A DNA stretch of 9,916 nt from positions 845-10,760 of the forward strand of contig DANZ01000056.1 in the NCBI GenBank assembly GCA_002501695.1, in the 5' to 3' direction. Positions within the stretch are counted from its first letter, which is position 1. The number at the start of each line of letters is the position of its first letter. Positions 1-6,210 of the stretch are shown one piece after another. The DNA comes from Methanolobus sp. UBA474 (GTDB lineage: Archaea; Halobacteriota; Methanosarcinia; Methanosarcinales; Methanosarcinaceae). Both the position numbers and the translations under genes were made by a program. The notes under the pieces are model-generated. The model did not search any database. It saw only the letters and a list, made by a program, of their open reading frames with translations, and was not told where the DNA came from.

Positions 1-602
1 GAAACGTGGTTGGGATCATGACTGCATGCGAGGATAGTGATTCCCTTTTCCTTTATCCTGCGCATGAGATCCCATATCCTTATCTGGTTGCTGAAATCAA
101 GGGCAGAAGTGGGTTCATCCAGGAAGATTATCCGCGTTTCCTGAGCTATAGCCCTGGCAATCAGTACCATTTGTCGCTGTCCTCCCGATAGCTGGTTATA
201 AGGTTGCTCTGCAAGATGGGAAATATCCAGCAGTTCAAGGGCATCCAATGCTTTCTCCTTATCAGACCTTCTGATACCAAAAAAGCCCCCCAGATGCGGA
301 GTCCTTCCCATAAGGACTACTTCTTTCACAAGATAAGGGAAGGGAGGTTTGTGCTCCTGAGGAACATAGGCCACTATCTTTGCCATGTCCTCTATCCTGC
401 AATCCTTTATATCCACACCATCCATGACAATTGAACCCTGGTGATACTTAAGAAAGTTCATACAGCATTTGAAGAGTGTTGTCTTCCCACAACCATTGGG
501 TCCGAAAAGCCCGCAAAGCTGACCCTCTTCAACATTGAATGATATGTCACTCAGAATGGTACTAAGCCCATAGTTAAAATGAACATTCTTTATCTGGAGC
601 AT
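1..602 (-). CDS. FecE/BtuD-type ABC transporter ATP-binding protein (3' end cut by window edge)
   Basis: Cytoplasmic ATPase subunit that would power import of a chelated metal or corrinoid through the neighbouring FecCD-type permease. The frame is open from an ATG at 602 to the window edge, giving 200 residues; the family is usually about 250-270, so the C-terminal quarter is missing. Visible motifs: Walker A GPNGCGKTT (residues 34-42), Q-loop YVPQ (79-82), signature LSGGQRQ (138-144), Walker B IIFLDEP (158-164) and H-loop SHD (194-196). All catalytic motifs are intact. It starts 4 bases beyond the permease stop codon, so the two are almost certainly co-transcribed and probably translationally coupled. 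The upstream Shine-Dalgarno is weak (GGGATGATC). Family assignment is firm; substrate is unknown. Confidence 0.93.
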   Translation of the reverse strand, partial: MLQIKNVHFNYGLSTILSDISFNVEEGQLCGLFGPNGCGKTTLFKCCMNFLKYHQGSIVMDGVDIKDCRIEDMAKIVAYVPQEHKPPFPYLVKEVVLMGRTPHLGGFFGIRRSDKEKALDALELLDISHLAEQPYNQLSGGQRQMVLIARAIAQETRIIFLDEPTSALDFSNQIRIWDLMRRIKEKGITILACSHDPNHV

Positions 603-606
603 GTGA

Positions 607-1686
607 TCATCCCAACAAGGATTTTCCTTTATTGTGTAAAAGATAACATAGATAGGGAGCACCAAGTATCGAGGTGATAATCCCCACAGGGATTTCAGAA
701 GTTGTAAGCGTCCTTGCCATTGTATCGCACACTATAAGGTAGATACTTCCAAGCATAGCAGCTGAAGGTATCACAAATCGGTTATCCGGCCCAAGTGTCA
801 TTCTTGCTGCATGTGGCATCATAAGCCCAACCCATGCGATTATCCCGACAGTTGAGACTGCAACTGCCGTAACAAGTGTTGCAAGAGTAATGACAATCAG
901 TTTCGACCTTTCAGGATTCACACCCAGTGCTTTTGCTTCTTCATCTCCCATGGAAAGGATGTTCAACTTCCATGCGTACAGCCACATTATGATAAAAGAC
1001 ACAAAAACTATAGGCACAGTGACAATGACATCCTTCCATGAAGCATAATAGAAACCACCCATGAGCCAGAAAACAATTTCACGCAGCGCCGAGTCGTTGG
1101 CCATATATTTTAGCAAGGATACCAATGCTGAAAAAATGGAACCGATTATCACACCGCCAAGTATCAGGGTCACGATTGGTGTCTGCCCACGCGTTCTTGC
1201 AAGCTTGTATGCAGCCAATACTGCAAAAGAACCGAAAATGAACGCTGAAATCTGAATGGAATGGAAAACACTTGGATAAACTATCCCTAATGCTGCACCA
1301 AATGCAGCACCTGATGAAACACCTAGGATGTAAGGTTCTACCAATGGATTTTTGAAGCATCCCTGAAAAACAGCTCCAGAAGTAGCAAGAGCTGCACCGA
1401 CAGTGGTCGCTAGCAGAACCCGCGGAAGCCGTATGTTCCATATAATAGTATTATGCAGCTTGCTGATCCCTGAAACATCATTGTACGGGTTTATGTTTGC
1501 AAATATGGTTACATAAACATCTGTAAAAGATATGTTGTAGGCCCCCATTACCATTGCAATTGCCGCAGAAAGGACCAGAGTCAAGAAAAATATGAAAAGG
1601 ATACCATATTTCCGCATATCAGAGAAACTTTCAATATTCATCTCGTATTCATCTTTATGAAAGCCTTTCCTGAAAACTTCAAACAT
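607..1686 (-). CDS. FecCD/BtuC-family ABC transporter permease
   Basis: Membrane permease of the iron-siderophore/cobalamin/heme importer family, 359 residues, slightly longer than usual because of a polar N-terminal tail of about 27 residues. About nine or ten hydrophobic segments follow from residue 28 to 350. Family landmarks are RLPRV (86-90), NPLVEPYILG (113-122), the ATPase-coupling loop GDEEAKALGV (247-256), GLMMPHAAR (287-295) and the C-terminal block EIPVGIITSILGAP (331-344). The start is supported by a strong Shine-Dalgarno, AAGGAGGA on the minus strand at 1693-1700, six bases from the ATG. It lies between a CooC-like ATPase gene (57-base gap) and the transporter ATPase (4-base gap). 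No partner binding protein is seen in this run. Base composition is lower in G+C than the paralogous permease at 6211-7281. Confidence 0.95.
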   Translation of the reverse strand: MFEVFRKGFHKDEYEMNIESFSDMRKYGILFIFFLTLVLSAAIAMVMGAYNISFTDVYVTIFANINPYNDVSGISKLHNTIIWNIRLPRVLLATTVGAALATSGAVFQGCFKNPLVEPYILGVSSGAAFGAALGIVYPSVFHSIQISAFIFGSFAVLAAYKLARTRGQTPIVTLILGGVIIGSIFSALVSLLKYMANDSALREIVFWLMGGFYYASWKDVIVTVPIVFVSFIIMWLYAWKLNILSMGDEEAKALGVNPERSKLIVITLATLVTAVAVSTVGIIAWVGLMMPHAARMTLGPDNRFVIPSAAMLGSIYLIVCDTMARTLTTSEIPVGIITSILGAPYLCYLLHNKGKSLLG

Positions 1687-1743
1687 CGGGTGTCCTCCTT
1701 AGATTCCCTTATTATCTATGTACCTGCCAGCCTGCACAAGACA

Positions 1744-2505
1744 TCAGTTCTTCAATTCAATCAAAAAGGAAGAAATCGATTCTATTTCCTCAGACTCCAC
1801 ATTGAACTCATTCCCCAGCATTCCTGCCTTGAAAACGGATTCCATGACAGGCAGTGCCCCCAATATGCGATCTCCCGGAACTTTCTCATAAAGGATAGCC
1901 TTACTTTCCCCTTCAGCCCTGTTAAGTACGTAGTAGAGCTCCTTTCCGGCAGCTTCTGCGAGGCTGCTTATCTTCTCAGAAAGACGTATGGACTCATAGG
2001 AGGGATCTATAACCATCAATAATGCATCGCAGCCTTCTTCCACTCCCCTGCCGAAATGCTCGATACCGGCCTCTGTGTCAACGAACACGAACTCATTGCC
2101 ACTAACATCAATGTTCTTCAACAGATGCTTTGCAAGGACGCCCATGGGACAGGCACAACCCTCTCCGAGATCATGGATCTTTCCCACTGCCATAAGAGAC
2201 AAGTTCCCATTTCCTGAAACATATTCCTCAGGGATATCCGGTATTTCCCACTTTCTCTCAAAGAGCCGGACAGTCTCTCCTGTGGAAAAGGATTTCTTCA
2301 TTTTATCCCCAAGCTCTTTTTTCCCGCCGAAGTAATTAAGGAAATCCCGGGGCAAGTCCAGTCCCAACTGTCTGTGAAGTCCGAAATTTGATTCATCATT
2401 GTCTATTACAAGTACGTTGCATCCCTTGCGGACCATGGACTGTGCAAGCAAAGCTGTCAGTGTACTTTTTCCGCATCCGCCTTTACCACATATCAGTATT
2501 TTCAT
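1744..2505 (-). CDS. CooC-like P-loop ATPase (MinD/ParA superfamily metallochaperone)
   Basis: 253-residue soluble ATPase resembling CooC, the accessory ATPase used for nickel insertion into carbon monoxide dehydrogenase. Visible motifs: deviant Walker A GKGGCGKST (residues 7-15) with the signature lysine of the MinD/ParA/NifH class (K8), the D-N-D segment IDNDESNFG (34-42), a C-x-C pair at C117 and C119 inside GEGCACPMG, and a switch-II-like VDTEAG (142-147). In characterised CooC a C-x-C pair binds metal at the dimer interface, so the pair here supports a metal-related role. The start has GAGGT on the minus strand at 2512-2516. It lies 32 bases after a methyltransferase gene and 57 before a FecCD permease gene, not beside a CODH gene, so its client is unknown. 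Assignment to the CooC-like group is strong; nickel as cargo is inference. Confidence 0.88.
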   Translation of the reverse strand: MKILICGKGGCGKSTLTALLAQSMVRKGCNVLVIDNDESNFGLHRQLGLDLPRDFLNYFGGKKELGDKMKKSFSTGETVRLFERKWEIPDIPEEYVSGNGNLSLMAVGKIHDLGEGCACPMGVLAKHLLKNIDVSGNEFVFVDTEAGIEHFGRGVEEGCDALLMVIDPSYESIRLSEKISSLAEAAGKELYYVLNRAEGESKAILYEKVPGDRILGALPVMESVFKAGMLGNEFNVESEEIESISSFLIELKN

Positions 2506-2537
2506 AATTTAACCTCATTTTTGTATGTTTTACATTT

Positions 2538-3371
2538 TCACTTCTTTTCCCAGCAAATTCTCACCCTTATGGAAATGCCCCGCTCAACAAACTGGCCATT
2601 CTCCTGCACGAGCATGTTCCCGAGATAATTGAGAAGTATAGATTCCTGCTCCTGAGTCTCTATCACATAGCGGGACCTGAAAAAATCCATGGCTTCGTCC
2701 ATAGATGAGAATTGGTTAATATATTCCAAAGGAAATACGCGCATGTCAGGGTAGATGCCCATATCATAGAGAACATTGTAAAGCACATCACATTTAGGAC
2801 CGCAGACATAGCTCTTGCCGTAAAGTTTGGGCCACAGGTTCACAGAGTGCTCTTCCCATGGTGTCCCTCCTGCAAACCAGTAGAGATACACATGTTTAGA
2901 GGAAGCCTGCTCCATTTTCAGAATCGCTTCCCTTATGCCCGGCATCCCCAGTGAAAAAGATGCAATCACAAGGTCATACGTACTTTCAAGATCGTTAGCA
3001 ACATCAATATCTTCCCAGCGTTTACTGACACAGTTAATGTTGCTGATACCCTGCTTTGCCACGTTTTCCAGAAGCAAATCCTTCATTCCTTCCGCAGGCT
3101 CAACGGCAGTAACATGAGCAACCTGTTCAGCAATAGGTATTGCAAGCCTTCCAGGACCTGCTCCGATATCAAGGACTCTGGACTGAGGAGTAAGAGGTAA
3201 CTCACTTAATGTCTTTTCTGTTATCTTTGAATTTCCCTGCGACCTTTTCCAGAACCTTTCAGCATTGTCCTTTTTGTTCCACAATGCATTGTTGCCTTCA
3301 CTGTCTGATATCTGCTGTCCGGCCATGAGCTCCTTCCAGACATCGTTCCAGTCTATTTTTCCTTGTTCCAT
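2538..3371 (-). CDS. Class I SAM-dependent methyltransferase, substrate unknown
   Basis: 277-residue soluble protein with a Rossmann-type methyltransferase domain from about residue 45 to 165. Motif I is VLDIGAGPGR (66-75), the acidic residue that should bind the SAM ribose is E91 in AVEPAEGM, and a motif II-like strand is YDLVIASFS (132-140). The N-terminal region (DWNDVWKELM) and the C-terminal half, with two cysteines in YVCGPKCD (188-195), do not suggest a known substrate to me. It is the first gene of the run with the CooC-like ATPase and FecCD/FecE transporter. Its own promoter probably lies in the 83-base gap ahead of it. In this setting it might modify an imported chelator or a metal ligand; that is inference from context. 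The Shine-Dalgarno is weak (GGGATT on the minus strand). Confidence 0.85.
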   Translation of the reverse strand: MEQGKIDWNDVWKELMAGQQISDSEGNNALWNKKDNAERFWKRSQGNSKITEKTLSELPLTPQSRVLDIGAGPGRLAIPIAEQVAHVTAVEPAEGMKDLLLENVAKQGISNINCVSKRWEDIDVANDLESTYDLVIASFSLGMPGIREAILKMEQASSKHVYLYWFAGGTPWEEHSVNLWPKLYGKSYVCGPKCDVLYNVLYDMGIYPDMRVFPLEYINQFSSMDEAMDFFRSRYVIETQEQESILLNYLGNMLVQENGQFVERGISIRVRICWEKK

Positions 3372-3454
3372 AGAAATCCCGGATATGTATCAATAAATAA
3401 CTAAAGTAGAAACAAAATGGTAGGAAATGCTCGCTTCCAACCACATCTCAATAC
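3372..3454 (-). promoter_or_regulatory. Candidate promoter region for the methyltransferase-CooC-FecCD-FecE run
   Basis: 83 non-coding bases separate the S-layer gene stop from the methyltransferase start, both on the minus strand. On that strand an AT-rich stretch (TTAGTTATTTATTGATAC, about 3388-3405) could serve as a TATA region about 25-30 bases before the ATG. No T-run terminator for the S-layer gene is visible, so read-through from that gene into the operon is also possible. Confidence 0.35.
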
Positions 3455-4750
3455 TCATTTCCTTGCCCTTGCCGCTCCCAGCAGCCCCATGAGACCGATC
3501 ACAAGTTCAAATCCGGGAGCTTTCACCGAACTTTCTACAACCGGCTCTTCTTCTGACACTGAGGGAGAAGGTACTGTCGCATCTTCCTTCAGAGAAGCCA
3601 TTTTCCCATCATCGTTGCTTTCTTTTGCCATGTCAACAACAATCTCATCCTCTTTTTCTTCCTCAGCAGCCTTCTCAGTTGCCACTGCATCCGTGACTTT
3701 GATAGTACAGGTCTTCCAGAGAGTCATCTTCATGACCGGGCTGCTTGTATCCTCGGTCTTGAGATACATGCCGCCGTAAAGGTCGAAGGTCTTGTCAGGA
3801 TTAAGTGCGATATCTTTGTTACTGGACATAACCAGTGCATTGTCACCTGAGTGCAGGATCGTGCCGCTGCCGCTTCCTGCATAATTGGTACCGTTCATGA
3901 CAGCAGGGATCTCAAATCCCTCAACATCAAAAGTGCCATAACTGTCACCGGTCTGCATGGTAGTGATATCGCCCCTGAGGAATGCATATTCGAAGACAAC
4001 AAGACAGTCTGCTGTTCCCTGGAAGACAGAATCGATATAACAGTAGAATACAGGGTTGTCATCCTCATCCTTGTAGAGATAGGTCCTTTGGGTGCTTGCC
4101 AGCTCCTTGTCGCCGGAAACAACAGATGTGTCTATTTCTTCCCCGTTCTTGTTAAGCTGCAACCACACCTTTTTGCCTTCCACGTCCACCTGCTGCACAA
4201 CAAGTGACCATCCTCCTGCAAGTTCCCATTTCTCGCCGGAAGACATCTGTTTCTTGTCGTCTTCAGTTTCCATCAGGATCTTTGCAATTTTGTCAGGCTG
4301 GCAGCCTGCAGAAAGGACAGCGGGGTTTTCCGGCATTGCAAGGTACTGGGAGCCAAAGAAACCCATAAGGTAATATTTTTTCAGGTCAACTCCATCAACG
4401 ATGAATGTACTTTCATTGTCCATTCCACCAATCTTGGTTTTCTTTATCTGGGGCTTGCTGACATAATACAGATCTCCTTTGGCTATCTTGTCCCCAAGCT
4501 TCGTGATCGATGAGGAGTTCACGCTATTATGGAAATAAAGAACCTCACTGGAAAGGCCGGGCTTGATCTGGTACCAGAACCCTGAGAAGGTGTTGGCGTC
4601 CCAATAGAAGTCACCGGCTGGTGTGGAAGAGTCGGAGCCATCATATACACTGCTTCTGATGTTGTAAGTCACGTCCGCTGCGCTTACGGGCATCATTAAA
4701 ATAACCATGAGCACTGAAAGTGCAATTATTATTCCTGTAATCTTTTTCAT
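3455..4750 (-). CDS. Single-domain S-layer family (DUF1608-type) surface protein with PGF-CTERM anchor
   Basis: 431-residue exported protein. Residues 1-24 form a Sec signal peptide ending in PVSA. From about 25 to 350 runs one S-layer domain of the kind found in Methanosarcina envelope proteins, recognisable from blocks such as FSGFWYQIKPG, WELAGGWSLVVQQVDVEGKK and DSVFQGTADCLVVFEY. Characterised Methanosarcina S-layer proteins carry this domain twice; only one copy is present here. Three N-x-S/T sequons (NSS, NES, NGT) could be glycosylated. Residues about 355-410 are a low-complexity acidic Ser/Thr/Pro-containing spacer, followed by the PGF motif at 412-414, a short hydrophobic stretch and a basic end (ARARK): a PGF-CTERM tail, expected to be processed by archaeosortase A. 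GAGGT on the minus strand at 4757-4761 supports the start. It is divergent from the importer at 5018-8030. It may be an accessory envelope protein rather than the main S-layer protein. Confidence 0.9.
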   Translation of the reverse strand: MKKITGIIIALSVLMVILMMPVSAADVTYNIRSSVYDGSDSSTPAGDFYWDANTFSGFWYQIKPGLSSEVLYFHNSVNSSSITKLGDKIAKGDLYYVSKPQIKKTKIGGMDNESTFIVDGVDLKKYYLMGFFGSQYLAMPENPAVLSAGCQPDKIAKILMETEDDKKQMSSGEKWELAGGWSLVVQQVDVEGKKVWLQLNKNGEEIDTSVVSGDKELASTQRTYLYKDEDDNPVFYCYIDSVFQGTADCLVVFEYAFLRGDITTMQTGDSYGTFDVEGFEIPAVMNGTNYAGSGSGTILHSGDNALVMSSNKDIALNPDKTFDLYGGMYLKTEDTSSPVMKMTLWKTCTIKVTDAVATEKAAEEEKEDEIVVDMAKESNDDGKMASLKEDATVPSPSVSEEEPVVESSVKAPGFELVIGLMGLLGAARARK

Positions 4751-4936
4751 ACCAATACCTCATGTAAAGAGAATCATCCACCTGCCCGGTGCCCACATAC
4801 GACAACCACAAATACGCTTACATCAAGCTAGTGTGCAATTTAGTTATGATTTGTCATATTTGGTATGATTTTTTATCTCTTTTGTATTACTGAGTTGAGC
4901 AGTAAAAGGACTTATGTAATAAAAAGATATCTATAT

Positions 4937-4955
4937 GATTTAGTAATACTAAGTC
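4937..4955. promoter_or_regulatory. 19-bp palindrome, candidate operator (GATTTAGTAATACTAAGTC)
   Basis: The core TTAGTA-A-TACTAA at 4940-4952 is a perfect inverted repeat about a single central base. It extends to GA...TC with one mismatched pair at 4939/4953, giving 8 of 9 pairs. Its length and TTAG...CTAA ends resemble operators of DtxR/IdeR-type metal-dependent repressors. It lies 62 bases ahead of the binding-protein start and upstream of a candidate TATA box. Regulator identity is inference. Confidence 0.5.
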
Positions 4956-4978
4956 GTAATATTTTAATACTATATTAC
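4956..4978. promoter_or_regulatory. Inverted repeat GTAATAT-N9-ATATTAC covering a candidate TATA box
   Basis: Seven-base arms pair perfectly across a 9-base spacer. The right arm holds TATATTA (4971-4977), a plausible archaeal TATA box whose expected start of transcription, about 25 bases on, falls just ahead of the AAGGAGAT Shine-Dalgarno (5005-5012) of the gene at 5018. A protein bound here would block TATA-binding protein. The sequence is AT-rich, so the symmetry may be partly chance. Confidence 0.4.
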
Positions 4979-5017
4979 TGCAATCATGCACAACTTTACA
5001 AATTAAGGAGATAAAAA

Positions 5018-6187
5018 ATGAACAAAAGTAAAACTAGATTACTGACCTTATTGCTTGTAATGATGGTTGCCTCTACATTAATTTCAGGATGCATGGAGAG
5101 TTCATCGACTTCCCAGAGCATCCAGGCAGCTGAAGAAGCAGAAACCATCACTATTACAGACGCCCTTGGCAGAACCGTGGAAGTGCCCAAATCCCCGGAA
5201 TACGTCATTTGTTCCGGTTCCGGTGCCCTGAGATATCTCACCTACCTTGAGGCACAGGACAGGATCGTCGCTGTGGACAGTATAGAAACAGAGGAGGCTA
5301 AATTCGATGCCAGGCCTTATGCCCTTGCAAATCCGCAGTTCAAGGAATATCCCGTATTCGGGGAATTCAGAGGAAATGATGACCCGGAGAAGATACTGAT
5401 GCTTGACCCGCAGCCTCAGGTCATCTTCAAGATGTATTCCACTTCCGGCTATGATCCCGCAGAGTTGCAGAAAAAGACCGGGATACCTGTGATCGCACTC
5501 AACTATGGGGACATGGTCAACAACAAGGCAGACATGTACCAGTCCCTGCGTATCATGGGAGAGGTAATGGGGAAGGAGGATCGCGCAGAAGCTGTCATAG
5601 CCTTCTTTGAGGCAACCATCGCCGATCTCAACGAGCGCACGGCAGATGTCCCCGAGGAAGATAAGATAACCTGCTATGTGGGTGGCATAGCCCGCTCAGG
5701 CCCCCATGGATTCCAGTCAACAGAACCCACATATCCCCCATTCCTTTTCATAAATGCCGGGAACGTGGCATACGATCCCATGAACCTCAGCACTGCAGAT
5801 GTTGCAAAGGAGAGCATACTTGGATGGGACCCGCAAATCATATTTGTCGACCTATCGACAACCCAGTCCGAAGACAAGTCCAGCGCCCTGTACCAGCTTC
5901 AGAACGACAACTCCTACAGGCAACTCAGTGCGGTGAAAAGCGGGGAAGTATATGGGGTGCTGCCTTATAACTGGTACACGCAGAACCAGGGTTCTGTGCT
6001 CGTAGATGCCTATTTCGCAGGCAAGCTCCTGTATCCTGACAGGTTTGAGGATGTGGTGCTCGATGATAAGGCAACAGAGATATACACGTTCCTGGTTGGC
6101 AGGGGCGATGAGGAGGCAGGCAGGAATGTCTATGACAGTATGCTGAATGCCTTCAGTATTCCTGCATTCACGAAACTGGACGTCTGA
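5018..6187 (+). CDS. FecB/BtuF-type ABC transporter substrate-binding lipoprotein
   Basis: 389-residue extracytoplasmic receptor that captures a metal chelate, heme or corrinoid and hands it to the permease encoded next. The N-terminus is basic then hydrophobic and ends in a lipobox LISGC, with C25 the expected lipid-anchored cysteine. After a Ser/Glu-rich linker the mature domain opens with ITDALGRTVEVP (46-57), the usual first strand of this class. The first lobe includes DPEKILMLDPQPQVIF (122-137); the second includes the block RSGPHGFQSTEPTYPP (226-241), which I associate with methanogen members annotated as iron-complex binding proteins. AAGGAGAT at 5005-5012 fixes the start. First gene of a three-gene operon with the permease and ATPase. 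Palindromes ahead of it suggest repression. Ligand cannot be assigned. Confidence 0.93.
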   Translation: MNKSKTRLLTLLLVMMVASTLISGCMESSSTSQSIQAAEEAETITITDALGRTVEVPKSPEYVICSGSGALRYLTYLEAQDRIVAVDSIETEEAKFDARPYALANPQFKEYPVFGEFRGNDDPEKILMLDPQPQVIFKMYSTSGYDPAELQKKTGIPVIALNYGDMVNNKADMYQSLRIMGEVMGKEDRAEAVIAFFEATIADLNERTADVPEEDKITCYVGGIARSGPHGFQSTEPTYPPFLFINAGNVAYDPMNLSTADVAKESILGWDPQIIFVDLSTTQSEDKSSALYQLQNDNSYRQLSAVKSGEVYGVLPYNWYTQNQGSVLVDAYFAGKLLYPDRFEDVVLDDKATEIYTFLVGRGDEEAGRNVYDSMLNAFSIPAFTKLDV

Positions 6188-6200
6188 GAAAAACAATCAT

Positions 6201-6205
6201 GGTGA
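6201..6205 (+). promoter_or_regulatory. Shine-Dalgarno GGTGA deciding the permease start
   Basis: GGTGA matches five bases of the archaeal consensus AGGAGGTGAT and sits five bases before the ATG at 6211. The alternative in-frame ATG at 6199 overlaps this site and has no comparable sequence ahead of it, so 6211 is favoured. Confidence 0.5.
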
Positions 6206-6210
6206 AAGGA

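Larger units (their letters stand above)
4751..5017. promoter_or_regulatory. Divergent promoter/operator region between S-layer gene and importer operon
   Basis: 267 bases with no supported gene separate two divergently read genes. The half nearest the S-layer gene is mixed in composition; 4838-5017 is very AT-rich and holds several dyads and repeats: TATGA-N4-TCATA at 4845-4858, TTACTG-N7-CAGTAA at 4887-4905, a 19-base palindrome at 4937-4955, and GTAATAT-N9-ATATTAC at 4956-4978. Promoters for both directions should lie here. The crowding of dyads suggests control by one or more dimeric repressors, plausibly metal-responsive given the downstream genes, but AT-richness raises chance matches. 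Confidence 0.7.

Noticed and set aside
1079..1441. Minus-strand frame of 120 residues rich in Cys, Ser and Phe inside the first permease
   Set aside because: Out-of-frame shadow of the well-supported FecCD permease; no family resemblance.
3397..3406. ATAACTAAAG shared by the methyltransferase upstream region and 8027-8036, with the related TTTAGTTAT at 4839-4847, considered as a common regulator half-site
   Set aside because: One copy overlaps the stop codon of the importer ATPase gene, and such AT-rich 9-10-mers recur by chance; no paired arms at these sites.
6199..6210. ATG at 6199 as start of the second permease
   Set aside because: Overlaps the GGTGA site that fits the ATG at 6211 and has no site of its own; the difference is only four residues.
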